A DNA stretch of 36,604 bases from Clostridiaceae bacterium. Its GTDB lineage: Bacteria; Bacillota; Clostridia; Oscillospirales; Acutalibacteraceae. Position 1 is the first letter of the stretch. Each line of letters begins with the position of its first letter. Made by a program: the position numbers and the translations under genes. The stretch covers positions 1 to 36,604 of the forward strand of contig CAJGCA010000008.1 of assembly GCA_904501705.1 (NCBI GenBank). The letters run 5' to 3'. Below, piece by piece: positions 23,116 to 31,092 of this stretch. The notes under the pieces were generated by a model that saw only the letters and a list, made by a program, of their open reading frames with translations, was not told the DNA's origin and searched no databases.

Positions 23116-23769
23116 TTACTCTTCCGTTGATTTCTCAAGCATTCTGTCGCGCGCGTGAGCGATGTGCTCGTTCATCGCCGCCTCGGCGGCGTCGCCGTCC
23201 CCCGCGAGGATCGCGTTGCAGATGCGGCGGTGCTCCTCGGTGGACGCGGTTGCGCGGTTGACCTTCTCCACCGACGCGCGGCGGAATTTCTGCGCCTTGC
23301 GGTGCAGTGGCACGAGGGCACCCTGCAGCGTGGCGCTACCGCAGCCCGCGTAGATCATCTCGTGGAACTCGTGATCCTGCCACTGCACGTGATCGGGATC
23401 TGCCTTAGCAACGTAGAACTCTTGCAGATCGACGGCGTTGGCGAGTGCCTTCTTCTGCTCGTCGGTCATATTTTCGGCGGCGCGGCGCGCGGCGATGCCC
23501 TCGATGCACGCGCGAATGTCGAGGATGTCACGGATGTCGTCCTTGGTGATGCCGTTGACGACCACGCCCTTGCCCGTTTCGCGCAGGATGTTCTCCTGCT
23601 GCAGGCGGCGGATCGCCTCACGGATGGGGGTGCGGCTCACGCCCATTTCCTCGCACAGCCGCGCCTCGGTGAGAATTTCACTGTAGGCGTATTTGCCGCC
23701 GAGGATGTCGTTCTCCAATCGCTCGAATACGCAGTCGGCGAGGGATACGCTCTTATGCTTTTCAATCAT
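23116..23769 (-). CDS. GntR-family regulator (FadR/FCD type) of the citrate operon
   Basis: 217 residues. Residues 10-75 are a winged helix-turn-helix (ILTEARLCEEMGVSRTPIRE, then AIRRLQQENIL). The remainder is an all-helical FCD ligand domain with metal-site residues in DHEFHEMIY and a late EEHRRICNAI. Family members bind small carboxylates and release DNA. It is the second gene of the operon, 11 bases after the citrate synthase stop. The operon promoter carries a 12-base palindrome of the GT-N-AC type that FadR-like proteins use. Autorepression relieved by citrate or a related acid is therefore a reasonable inference. Confidence 0.92.
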   Translation of the reverse strand: MIEKHKSVSLADCVFERLENDILGGKYAYSEILTEARLCEEMGVSRTPIREAIRRLQQENILRETGKGVVVNGITKDDIRDILDIRACIEGIAARRAAENMTDEQKKALANAVDLQEFYVAKADPDHVQWQDHEFHEMIYAGCGSATLQGALVPLHRKAQKFRRASVEKVNRATASTEEHRRICNAILAGDGDAAEAAMNEHIAHARDRMLEKSTEE

Positions 23770-23780
23770 AGCTTTACTCC

Positions 23781-25148
23781 TTACAGCTCGCCGTCGGAGA
23801 AGACGGTGACCTTCTCCTCCAGCTCGTTATTGGACAGGCAGGTCTGACGCCCGTCCTCGTATTCGCGATCGACCCACTCCTTCATCTTGGTGACGAGGGG
23901 GCTGCGCTTGTCGACCTTCTTGTCGTCGGGGAGGTTATAGTGCTCGTTGATCCAGTAGGCGATGCCCGCGAGTCCCGAGGTCTTGCTGACCGTGACCGAG
24001 GCGGGGCGGCCGAGGATTTTTTTGGTGTCGAAGATGTTGTAGATCTCCTCGTCCTTGAGCAGACCGTCGGCGTGGATACCCGCGCGGGTGACGTTGAAGT
24101 TCTGCCCGACAAAGGGGGTCATCGGCGGGATGTCGTAGCCGATCTCCTTGCGGAAATACTCCGCAATCTCGGTGATGACGGTGGGATCCATGCCGTCGAG
24201 CGAGCCGCGCAGCGACGCGTATTCCATCACCATCGCCTCAAGCGGCACGTTGCCCGTGCGCTCGCCAATGCCGAGCAACGAGCAGTTGACGGCGCACGCG
24301 CCGTACAGCCATGCGGATGCGGCGTTGGCGACTGCCTTGTAGAAGTCGTTGTGACCGTGCCACTCGAGCATTTCGCTCGGCACATCGGAATAGTGCTGCA
24401 GACCGTAGATGATGCCGGGCACGCTGCGGGGTAGGGCAACCTCGGTGTAGGGCACACCGTAGCCCATCGTGTCGCAGGCACGGATGCGCACGGGAATCTT
24501 CGCCTGACGGCTCATTTCCATCAGCGCATTGACAAAGGGAACGACGAAGCCGTAGAAGTCCGCGCGTGTGATGTCCTCGAGGTGGCAGCGAGGCATAACC
24601 CCCGCCTCGAACGCCTCACTGACGGCGGCGAGGTAGTGATCCATCGCCTGCTTGCGCGTCATTTTGAGCTTCTTGAAGATATGATAGTCAGAACAACTCA
24701 CCAGAATACCCGTCTCGCGGATGCCGAGATCTTTGACGAGTTTAAAGTCTTCCTTGCTCGCACGGATCCAGGTCGTGATCTCGGGGAATTTTAGCCCCAG
24801 CTCCTGACACTTTTGCAGGGCGATGCGGTCCTTCTGGCTGTAGACGAACATCTCGGTCTGGCGGATAATGCCGTAGGGGCCGCCCAGACGGGACATATAC
24901 TTGTAGAGCTGCACGATCTGCTCGACCGTGTAGGGCTCGATGGACTGCTGTCCGTCGCGCAGAGAGGTGTCGGTAATCCAGATTTCCTCCGGCATACCCA
25001 TCGGCACGCGGCGGTGGTTAAAGCCCACCTTCGGCACGGTGTCGTAGCTGTATACGTCGCGGAAAAGCTGCGGATCGGGCACGTCCTGCAGCGAGTATTT
25101 GTAGGTTTTGGCTTCCAGCAGATTGCTGTGCGGGGATAATTCCAGCAT
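23781..25148 (-). CDS. Re-type citrate synthase (homocitrate/isopropylmalate synthase family)
   Basis: 455 residues from ATG 25148, 8 bases after AAAGGAG; GTG 25157 is less well placed. The fold is a DRE-TIM barrel: ITDTSLRDGQQS near the start binds the metal and 2-oxo acid, and WHGHNDFYKAVANAA and a late GIHADGLLKDEE are family blocks. On sequence alone it could be homocitrate or isopropylmalate synthase. The neighbours aconitase and isocitrate dehydrogenase, with no leucine or lysine genes, make Re-citrate synthase, first shown in Clostridium kluyveri, the best reading. It condenses oxaloacetate with acetyl-CoA, starting an oxidative half-cycle to 2-oxoglutarate. First gene of the operon. 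Confidence 0.88.
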   Translation of the reverse strand: MLELSPHSNLLEAKTYKYSLQDVPDPQLFRDVYSYDTVPKVGFNHRRVPMGMPEEIWITDTSLRDGQQSIEPYTVEQIVQLYKYMSRLGGPYGIIRQTEMFVYSQKDRIALQKCQELGLKFPEITTWIRASKEDFKLVKDLGIRETGILVSCSDYHIFKKLKMTRKQAMDHYLAAVSEAFEAGVMPRCHLEDITRADFYGFVVPFVNALMEMSRQAKIPVRIRACDTMGYGVPYTEVALPRSVPGIIYGLQHYSDVPSEMLEWHGHNDFYKAVANAASAWLYGACAVNCSLLGIGERTGNVPLEAMVMEYASLRGSLDGMDPTVITEIAEYFRKEIGYDIPPMTPFVGQNFNVTRAGIHADGLLKDEEIYNIFDTKKILGRPASVTVSKTSGLAGIAYWINEHYNLPDDKKVDKRSPLVTKMKEWVDREYEDGRQTCLSNNELEEKVTVFSDGEL

Positions 25149-25216
25149 AGCAAGCACTCCTTTCCTTGAACGGATTTTCGCATAAACGAATCGGCATATA
25201 GCTGCGTCATCGTATG

Positions 25217-25228
25217 ATTGTATACAAT
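25217..25228. promoter_or_regulatory. GntR/FadR-type operator candidate
   Basis: ATTGTATACAAT is a perfect 12-base palindrome of the GT-N2-AC type. It overlaps the -10/start region of the citrate operon promoter, where a bound repressor would block transcription. Confidence 0.7.
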
Positions 25229-25255
25229 TGTACTCACATAACCCCTACTTGTCAA
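25227..25255 (-). promoter_or_regulatory. Promoter of the citrate operon
   Basis: On the minus strand TTGACA (25250-25255) and TACAAT (25227-25232) with a 17-base spacer, about 80 bases before the citrate synthase start. Confidence 0.85.
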
Positions 25256-25278
25256 GCGGTATAAGACAAGTATATGGG

Positions 25279-25341
25279 AAAAAAGCAAAAAAAGACCGCC
25301 GATTTTGTGTAACCCGTCACGGTGATGCAAAATCGGCGGTC
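25279..25341 (-). terminator. Terminator after the HAD phosphatase gene
   Basis: GACCGCCGATTTTG (25294-25307) and its exact complement (25328-25341) form a 14-base stem, with a long T-run on the minus strand. Confidence 0.9.
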
Positions 25342-25409
25342 AAATCTGTGCAGATGGGTTGTTCTTTATGCAGCGCAGGCACCTTGTACACGTTGTCGCA
25401 GGACGTATA

Positions 25410-26072
25410 CTATGCTCTCCCATTTAACAGATAGTTTGCGAGCTGTGTCGGCGTGTCGACAAGAGCCGTCGCGCCCGCATCGCGCAGGATGTTCGCGTCG
25501 CGAAAGCCCCAAGTCACCCCGAGACAGCGCATCCCTGCGTTCCTCGCTGTAAGCACGTCGGTGTCCGCGTCGCCGACGAAGATCGCCTCGTCAGCGGATA
25601 CGCCCAGCCGCGCGAGCGCCGCGAGCGTGCCGTCGGGTGCGGGTTTACGCGGGCGGTTGGGGATGTCGCCAACCACGACCGCAATATATTCGCCGAAGAA
25701 GTGCCGACAAAGTGCCGCGGTCGCTTCCTCGAGCTTGTTGGACACCACCGCCATCGCGATCCCCGTCGCTTTCAGGCGGGCGAGGGCGGGCAGGATGCCG
25801 TTGTAGGGGGCGGTCGCGTCGAGGCTGTGCTCGGCGTAGTAGGCGCGGAAGGTGTCCAGCACCTGTGCGGTCGTCTCTCTGTCGGTGTCCGCAGGCACCG
25901 AGCGGGCGATGAGGTTGGCTACCCCGTGGCCGACGAAGGTGCGCACCTCGGCGCGGGTACGTCTTGGCATTCCGTGCGCGTCGAGGGCGAAATTCACCGC
26001 CGTCGTGAGGTCGTCCAGGGTGTTGAGCAGCGTGCCGTCGAGGTCAAATATCACGGCGTTGATTGGTTGCAT
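25410..26072 (-). CDS. gph: HAD-family phosphatase, phosphoglycolate phosphatase-like
   Basis: 220 residues. Motif I is FDLDGTLLNT (nucleophile and acid Asp), motif II VVSNK, the motif III lysine lies in RPRKPAPD, and motif IV is FVGDADTDVLTA. The four-helix cap after motif I puts it in subfamily IA with Gph/PpaX-like enzymes that hydrolyse small phosphate esters. The symbol reflects the closest family, not a proven substrate. It is transcribed alone, from a promoter that overlaps the divergent PHP-gene promoter. Confidence 0.85.
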   Translation of the reverse strand: MQPINAVIFDLDGTLLNTLDDLTTAVNFALDAHGMPRRTRAEVRTFVGHGVANLIARSVPADTDRETTAQVLDTFRAYYAEHSLDATAPYNGILPALARLKATGIAMAVVSNKLEEATAALCRHFFGEYIAVVVGDIPNRPRKPAPDGTLAALARLGVSADEAIFVGDADTDVLTARNAGMRCLGVTWGFRDANILRDAGATALVDTPTQLANYLLNGRA

Positions 26073-26100
26073 CCGCCATCACTTCCTTTTTCTTTGTGTT

Positions 26101-26129
26101 ATCGTAGCACAATTTTGTTGGATTGACAA
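26101..26129 (-). promoter_or_regulatory. Promoter of the HAD phosphatase gene
   Basis: On the minus strand TTGTCA (26124-26129), a 17-base spacer and TACGAT (26101-26106). Confidence 0.65.
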
Positions 26130-26151
26130 TCCTTTTTTTGACGATTATAAT
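26123..26151 (+). promoter_or_regulatory. Promoter of the PHP-domain gene
   Basis: TTGACA (26123-26128) and TATAAT (26146-26151) with a 17-base spacer. Its -35 box overlaps that of the divergent promoter inside the near-palindrome GGATTGACAATCC. Confidence 0.88.
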
Positions 26152-26186
26152 AGGAGTACCAAACGGACCAAAGGAGAAAGCGCACC

Positions 26187-26867
26187 GTGTATATATATGA
26201 ATTGCATCAGCATACGACCGCCGCCAGTGCCTGTGCCCATGAGACCCCCGAGGAGGTTGTCCGCGGGCTCAAACAGGCGGGCTTTGCGGGCGTGGTGATG
26301 ACCGAGCATTTTTACCACGGCAACACCGTCGTGCGTCGGCATCAGGCGTGGGAGGATTTCGTCCGCCCCTACGAGGATGCCTTTGAGCGGGCGAAAAAGG
26401 CCGCGGAAGAGTTGGATTTCGACGTACTTTTCGGCATTGAGGAGGGCGTCGGCGGAGGCAAAGAAGTGCTGCTCTACGGCATCACGCCCGCGTTCTTGTA
26501 CGCACACCCCGAGTTGCGGGATGCCGATTTGTCGACGCTTGCGGCACTGGTGCGCGCCGAGGGCGGACTGGTGGTGCAAGCGCATCCGTTTCGCGTGCGG
26601 GATTACATCCGCGCGCCGTGGGAGGAGCTGCCCGCCGAGCATCTCGATGGTATCGAGGTGCACAACGCCTGCAACGACGATCTGTCGAATCTGCGCGCGC
26701 AGGCACTCGCGGAAAAGCATAGACTTATTGAAGTCGCAGGCTCGGATGCGCACACGCCACTATCCCGCGGTCAGGCGGGCATTGTGTGCGAGGAGCGCAT
26801 CCGCACCGAAGAGCAGCTTGCCGCCATTTTGCGTAGCGGCGAGTACGAGTTGTATATTTCCGAATAA
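26187..26867 (+). CDS. PHP-domain metal-dependent phosphoesterase
   Basis: 226 residues starting at GTG 26187, 10 bases after AAAGGAG. PHP metal-ligand motifs are all visible: YELHQHTTAS-like start (ELHQHT), MTEHFYHGN, the Glu of GIEEGV, QAHPFR and GSDAHT near the C-terminus. PHP proteins hydrolyse phosphoesters such as nucleoside 3',5'-bisphosphates or histidinol phosphate. The single-domain form and lack of histidine genes nearby argue against HisK but leave the substrate open. A terminator follows directly. Confidence 0.88.
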   Translation: MYIYELHQHTTAASACAHETPEEVVRGLKQAGFAGVVMTEHFYHGNTVVRRHQAWEDFVRPYEDAFERAKKAAEELDFDVLFGIEEGVGGGKEVLLYGITPAFLYAHPELRDADLSTLAALVRAEGGLVVQAHPFRVRDYIRAPWEELPAEHLDGIEVHNACNDDLSNLRAQALAEKHRLIEVAGSDAHTPLSRGQAGIVCEERIRTEEQLAAILRSGEYELYISE

Positions 26868-26869
26868 CG

Positions 26870-26905
26870 AAAGCCGTCGGCATCCGCCGACGGCTTATAT
26901 TTATT
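26870..26905. terminator. Terminator between PHP and RluA genes
   Basis: AAGCCGTCGG (26871-26880) pairs with CCGACGGCTT (26887-26896), followed by an A/T-rich run. It overlaps the end of the convergent RluA gene. Confidence 0.8.
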
Positions 26906-27800
26906 CTATCGTATCGTACTCGTCTTGCCACAGCCCGTGCGCTTCAAGCGCCCCCCGCATATCCGCGGGGACGGGGGCGGCGACGGTGATATGCTCGCCG
27001 CTGACGGGGTGGGCGAGGGTCATCCGCGCGCAGTGCAGCCCGTGGCGCGGCAGGGTTGTCTCGTCCGTGCCGTACATCGTGTCCCCTGCGAGCGGGTAGC
27101 CGAGCCAGGAGAGGTGTACGCGGATCTGGTGGGTGCGGCCCGTCTCGAGCACTACCCGCACGAGCGAGATCTCACCGTCGGTGCCGAGGCTTTTCCAGTG
27201 CGTGATGCTGTCCTTGCCGCCCTCGCCGACCTCGCGGGTGATGCAGCTGCCCTCCCGCACGCGGATGGGCTGATCGACCGTGCCCTCGCCTGTCAGCTCG
27301 CCGAGCACGATGGCGAGATACACCTTCTGCGGTTTCTGTGCAAGAGTGTAGGCAACGTGCGGACTTTTCGCCGCGAGCAGTAGCCCCGAGGTGTTGCGAT
27401 CGAGGCGGTTGGTGGGGCGAAAGGATAAGGGCGTGCCCTTGCGCTCGAAATAGCCGACAACCGCATTGGCGAGCGTCGGTTCTGGCTTGCCTGCCGAGGG
27501 GTGCACCGCGAGGTAGGGCGGCTTGTTGATGACGAGGATGTGATCGTCCTCGTAGGCGACCTCGAGTGGCATATCCGCGCCCTCGATGCGCACCGCGTCG
27601 TCGGGCATCGTGATGACGACGGTTTGCCCCGCGGCAATGTGGTCGATGGAGCGTTTTTGCACGCCGTCGACGGTCATCCCGTTTTCGACGCGTTTTAATT
27701 TGACCACCATCCGCCAGGAAAGCCCGCAGGCGCGACGCAAAAAGGTCTGCAGCATTTCGCCGTCGTATTCGGGCGGTACGGTGTAGGTGAACTGTCCCAC
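26901..27800 (-). CDS. RluA-family pseudouridine synthase
   Basis: About 299 residues. It isomerises uridine to pseudouridine in rRNA or tRNA. An S4-like N-terminal region (RRACGLSWRMVVKLKR) precedes the catalytic block NRLDRNTSGLLL with the active Asp, and later TGRTHQIRVHLSWLGYPLAGD. Start: AAAGGAGG directly touches ATG 27806, which leaves no spacing, while GTG 27800 has the normal six bases, so GTG is preferred; ATG 27806 or 27833 are alternatives. Target nucleotide and paralogue (RluD/RluC/YlyB type) cannot be told. It is divergent from a small membrane protein gene. Confidence 0.92.
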   Translation of the reverse strand: MGQFTYTVPPEYDGEMLQTFLRRACGLSWRMVVKLKRVENGMTVDGVQKRSIDHIAAGQTVVITMPDDAVRIEGADMPLEVAYEDDHILVINKPPYLAVHPSAGKPEPTLANAVVGYFERKGTPLSFRPTNRLDRNTSGLLLAAKSPHVAYTLAQKPQKVYLAIVLGELTGEGTVDQPIRVREGSCITREVGEGGKDSITHWKSLGTDGEISLVRVVLETGRTHQIRVHLSWLGYPLAGDTMYGTDETTLPRHGLHCARMTLAHPVSGEHITVAAPVPADMRGALEAHGLWQDEYDTIE

Positions 27801-27868
27801 GGGCATCCTCCTTTCGGGTATATTCGGGCGCATACGCACATAGAAATGGTATGAGAGAGGTGTGTGCG

Positions 27869-28129
27869 ATGAACGGGGCGGCGATGATCGGCGGTGCGGT
27901 GCTTGCCGCTTACGGCGTGTGGCGATGGGCGCGCGCTGACCGTCGGCAAAATCCCCGACACCGCTTGCGGCGTCGGGGACAGATCGGTTGTGTAGGCGGC
28001 GCGGGCGCGGTGGTTCTCGGGTTGACCTTTACACTCACGCCGCAGAGCTGGGGTGCCGCCGTGTTGCTTGCGTGGGGATGCGGCACCGCGCTTGTGTGGG
28101 TGATGAATGAACGGTTGTCGCGAGGATAA
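27869..28129 (+). CDS. Small membrane protein, unknown
   Basis: 86 residues from ATG 27869, preceded by GAGGTG. The N-terminal hydrophobic helix (MIGGAVLAAYGVWRW) is followed by an Arg-rich loop, then two further hydrophobic stretches (GGAGAVVLGLTFTL and AAVLLAWGCGTALVWVM). It matches no family I recognise. Its TAA stop ends at 28129 and the convergent gene's stop begins at 28130, with nothing between. The site and hydrophobic pattern make it a probable gene. Confidence 0.55.
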   Translation: MNGAAMIGGAVLAAYGVWRWARADRRQNPRHRLRRRGQIGCVGGAGAVVLGLTFTLTPQSWGAAVLLAWGCGTALVWVMNERLSRG

Positions 28130-28762
28130 TTATTCGGAGAAATTGGTCTCGATCGTTTCTTCCTGTACGGTGATTTCTGTTTTGGTTTTTTTGTACTTAA
28201 GGCTACGCTTGAGCTTCTTCGGCTTAGCGTAGACGCTGTCGTCTCCCGCGAAGCCGTCGAGTCCGATGGTGCTTGATGCGGGATCGGTCGCGGCCGCCTC
28301 TGCGCGTCGGCGCTCATGGCGGCAAAGCCCCCAGTATGCAGCCGCTTCGGCGGCGATGAGCACGCCGACGAGCGCGGAGCTCATATGGCGGTACAGCAGC
28401 TTCCAGGTGGTGAGACCCTGCGTCTCGCCCGTCGCGCTGAGATGGCCGGGCAGCGCATCCCGCAGAGCGAACGCGACGATGAGCGCGGCGAGCGCGCCGA
28501 CCAGCGCGCCTATGAGGATGATCGGCGGCCACGGCGGGCGCTCACGCAGCTTCAGCAGCAGTACGAATGCGGCGATGAGCAGGGCGAGCATACCGCACCA
28601 AGCAGGTGCCAACCACGGCATTTTGGTGGCGAAGTTGTTGTGCTCGTTGAGCAGAACGCCGCCGAGCAGCGCCAGCAACTGAAACGTGGTGGAGAGTACC
28701 AGCAACAGGCCGGTGATAAAGTGGTTGATTTTAAACACCGTGTGTAAAGTCTTGTTATTCAT
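28130..28762 (-). CDS. Four-helix membrane protein, unknown
   Basis: 210 residues. Four hydrophobic helices (about 15-38, 50-70, 81-101 and 128-146) are followed by a charged cytoplasmic tail with KPKKLKRSLKYKKTKT. Its ATG overlaps the end of the Nudix gene (ATGAATAA), with GGAGGG placed correctly inside that gene, so translation is coupled. I cannot assign a family. Coupling to a Nudix hydrolase does not reveal a role by itself. Confidence 0.8.
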   Translation of the reverse strand: MNNKTLHTVFKINHFITGLLLVLSTTFQLLALLGGVLLNEHNNFATKMPWLAPAWCGMLALLIAAFVLLLKLRERPPWPPIILIGALVGALAALIVAFALRDALPGHLSATGETQGLTTWKLLYRHMSSALVGVLIAAEAAAYWGLCRHERRRAEAAATDPASSTIGLDGFAGDDSVYAKPKKLKRSLKYKKTKTEITVQEETIETNFSE

Positions 28763-29303
28763 AGTGTCTTCCCTCCGTTAATTTCCACGCCTTGAGCGCG
28801 GCAATCTGTGTTTTGGCATCGGGAATGTCACCCGCCATCACCCGCTCGACCAGTTCGGCGAGCGGCAGACGCTGTACGTCGAGGAATTCGTCCTCGTCGG
28901 GGTGCATCTCGGCGAAGTGCAATCCTGTTGCGAGATAGAGATGGATGATCTCGTCACAATAGCCGGGGGTGGGATAAAGCACCCCGAGATGGGTGAAGTG
29001 ATCGGCGGTCGCGCCCGTCTCCTCGGCAAGCTCGCGCTTTCCCGTTTCGAGAGGATCCTCGCCACGGTCGCGTTTACCTGCGGGGATCTCGGTCGTGATC
29101 TCACCGTAAGGGTAGCGGTATTGGCGAACGAGTAGCACCTCCCCCTCATCGGTGAGGGCGATGACGCCGACGCCACCGGGATGCTCGACGACCTCGCGGG
29201 CGGCGGCGCCGCCGTCGGGTAGACGCGCCTCATCGACGCGTAGATTGATGATCCTGCCCTCGTATTCGTAGCGGGCGGAGAGCGGGGTTTCGCGCAGATC
29301 CAT
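28755..29303 (-). CDS. Nudix hydrolase, ADP-ribose pyrophosphatase type
   Basis: 182 residues. The Nudix box runs from GKRDRGEDP to ELAEETGA, with the G-x5-E-x7-REL-x-EE-x-G pattern complete. The upstream strand QYRYPYGEITTEIPAG and the downstream YPTPGYCDE loop are typical of ADP-ribose pyrophosphatases (NudF/YqkG), which hydrolyse ADP-ribose to AMP and ribose phosphate. GGAG precedes ATG. It is divergent from the M14 peptidase gene, with only about 46 bases between the starts, and overlaps the membrane protein gene downstream. Confidence 0.92.
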   Translation of the reverse strand: MDLRETPLSARYEYEGRIINLRVDEARLPDGGAAAREVVEHPGGVGVIALTDEGEVLLVRQYRYPYGEITTEIPAGKRDRGEDPLETGKRELAEETGATADHFTHLGVLYPTPGYCDEIIHLYLATGLHFAEMHPDEDEFLDVQRLPLAELVERVMAGDIPDAKTQIAALKAWKLTEGRHYE

Positions 29304-29349
29304 AGGGAGTCTCCTTTTTAATGCATTTTATGATCGGTTGGTGTTGAAT

Positions 29350-30282
29350 ATGGATATCGTGTGGCAGGAACCTCTTGTTCGCGCACAGCGCGCCGATTAC
29401 GGGGTCGTGCGGGGGCTGTGCACCGCGCTGTGTGCCCGTTACCCGTTTTTGCGGGGCGCGATCGCGGGGCATAGCTTGCTCGGGCGGGAGCTGCCGATCC
29501 TTGTGCTCACACCGTCGTCGGATGAGCCGATTGGTGAGCGGGTGCTGGTTGCCGCGGCGTTTCACGCGCAGGAGTGGCTGACCGCCCTGTGCGTCTTACG
29601 TTTGTGCGAGGAGGTGTGCCGCGCGGCGAGAGGGGGACTGTCGCTGTGCGGCATTCCGATCGGGCGCGCGCTGCGCGGACGGCAGATCCTGTTTTTCCCG
29701 ATGGTCAACCCCGACGGCGTGGAGATCGCCCTGCACGGCAGTGCCGCTGCAGGGGAATACGCCGATTTCGTGCGATCCCACGGCGGCGACACACACGGCC
29801 TGTGGCAGGCAAACGCCCGCGGGGTGGATATCAATCATAATTTTAACGCAGGATGGCAAGAAATGCAAGCCCTCGCTGAAAAAAGCGGCAAAGATCGTGC
29901 GGGCGCGCGGCAATATCGCGGTGACAGCCCCGAGAGCGAGCCCGAAACGCGGGCGGTGACGGATCTGTGCCGTCTGTACGGCTTTCGCCACGTCGTCGCC
30001 CTGCACAGCCAGGGGGAGGAGATCTATTGGCAGTACGGCGAGCATACCCCGCCGCAGAGTCGGATGATCGCGCAGGTGCTCGGTGCGGCGAGCGGCTACA
30101 CCGTCACCGACCCGACGGGGATGGCGAGCCACGGCGGATTTAAGGATTGGTTTATCTCCTGCTTTCACCGCCCGGGGTTTACGATTGAACTCGGTCACGG
30201 AGTCAACCCCTTGCCGATTGAGGAGTTTGACAGCATCTACAAGAAAGTGCGCGAGATGCTGTTGTTGTCGTTACTATTGTAA
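29350..30282 (+). CDS. M14 zinc carboxypeptidase, cell-wall peptide type
   Basis: 310 residues from ATG 29350. No clear ribosome binding site is seen; TTG 29338 and GTG 29341 are in-frame alternatives. The zinc site is formed by AAFHAQEW (His, Glu) and ALHSQGEE (His), the substrate region by GVDINHNFNAGW, and the catalytic Glu lies in TIELGHG. The GVDxNxNF-W spacing and small size fit gamma-D-glutamyl-meso-diaminopimelate peptidase-like enzymes that cut peptidoglycan stem peptides. There is no signal peptide, so it probably acts on imported muropeptides in the cytoplasm. It has no LysM domain. Confidence 0.85.
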   Translation: MDIVWQEPLVRAQRADYGVVRGLCTALCARYPFLRGAIAGHSLLGRELPILVLTPSSDEPIGERVLVAAAFHAQEWLTALCVLRLCEEVCRAARGGLSLCGIPIGRALRGRQILFFPMVNPDGVEIALHGSAAAGEYADFVRSHGGDTHGLWQANARGVDINHNFNAGWQEMQALAEKSGKDRAGARQYRGDSPESEPETRAVTDLCRLYGFRHVVALHSQGEEIYWQYGEHTPPQSRMIAQVLGAASGYTVTDPTGMASHGGFKDWFISCFHRPGFTIELGHGVNPLPIEEFDSIYKKVREMLLLSLLL

Positions 30283-30314
30283 AAAAGCCTTGCGGATGGC
30301 CGCAAGGCTTTTTT
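30281..30314. terminator. Bidirectional terminator after the M14 gene
   Basis: AAAAAAGCCTTGCGG and its complement CCGCAAGGCTTTTTT enclose a four-base loop. It serves the convergent M14 and DUF975 genes. Confidence 0.95.
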
Positions 30315-30326
30315 GGTTGCGTGGGT

Positions 30327-30974
30327 TTATTCGGCAATAGGAGCTTCGACGGCGGGCACCTCTGCAACGGGAACGACCTCGGGAGCGATGAGGTTCTTCA
30401 GATAGTAGTACGCGTTAGCGTAGGTCGCATTCATATAGGGTAAAACCCAGATGCCTGCGATGCCGAGGGTGATGACGCACAGCATCGCCCAGCCGATGAA
30501 GGATAGACCGAGCACAAACAGCTCCGCCTTGTGACCGTCGGTCATCTTCTTGGACTCCTCGATGCACTCGCTGGCGGACTTCCCCTTGTTTTCTGCCAGA
30601 ATGTACAACGCCATCGAATAAGAGAAGCTCTTAACGATGCCGGGGATGACGAACAATAGCGACCACAGGAAGGTGTACAGACCGACCAGGAAGTTTACTT
30701 TGAAAGCACTCCAGAAATCGTCAAAGCCGCTGAAGGAGTCACCTGCCTCGGGCGTGCCGCCGTTGACGACATTCAAATACACACGAACCGTGCTGAGCGC
30801 AAATGCGGGCGTAACGATGATAGACGCGGCAAGCGAGCCGGCCACGGGGATCAACCCAAGGACATAACTGGCGATGCCGGATATGGCGCCGATAATCAAG
30901 GTGATCAAAAAGAGAATGCCGATCTTCCCTTTAATCTGGGCCTTTGCATTTGCTTTGAGTTCTGCTCTGTTCAT
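30327..30974 (-). CDS. DUF975-family membrane protein
   Basis: 215 residues. The N-terminal MNRAELKANAKAQIKGK, the middle block SYSMALYILAENKGKSASEC followed by IEESKKMTDGHK, and LSFIGWAML are hallmarks of DUF975. About five hydrophobic helices are present. A short proline/valine/alanine-rich acidic tail follows. The function of the family is not known to me. AAGGAGGAG precedes ATG. It is monocistronic, with its own promoter. Confidence 0.88.
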   Translation of the reverse strand: MNRAELKANAKAQIKGKIGILFLITLIIGAISGIASYVLGLIPVAGSLAASIIVTPAFALSTVRVYLNVVNGGTPEAGDSFSGFDDFWSAFKVNFLVGLYTFLWSLLFVIPGIVKSFSYSMALYILAENKGKSASECIEESKKMTDGHKAELFVLGLSFIGWAMLCVITLGIAGIWVLPYMNATYANAYYYLKNLIAPEVVPVAEVPAVEAPIAE

Positions 30975-31015
30975 AATAAATACTCCTCCTTAAAATCATT
31001 GGGTAACCCCACACA

Positions 31016-31044
31016 ATAATACCATAAGATGGAAAATTTTGCAA
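31016..31044 (-). promoter_or_regulatory. Promoter of the DUF975 gene
   Basis: On the minus strand TTGCAA (31039-31044) and TATTAT (31016-31021), 17 bases apart. It starts right at the T-run of the preceding terminator. Confidence 0.65.
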
Positions 31045-31086
31045 GAAAAACTAAAAGCGGGCAGAAGAATAGGATCTTCTGCCCGC
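31045..31086 (-). terminator. Terminator after the ECF S-component gene
   Basis: GCGGGCAGAAGA and TCTTCTGCCCGC form a hairpin, followed by TTTTAG and a T-rich run on the minus strand. Confidence 0.9.
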
Positions 31087-31092
31087 GGTCGT

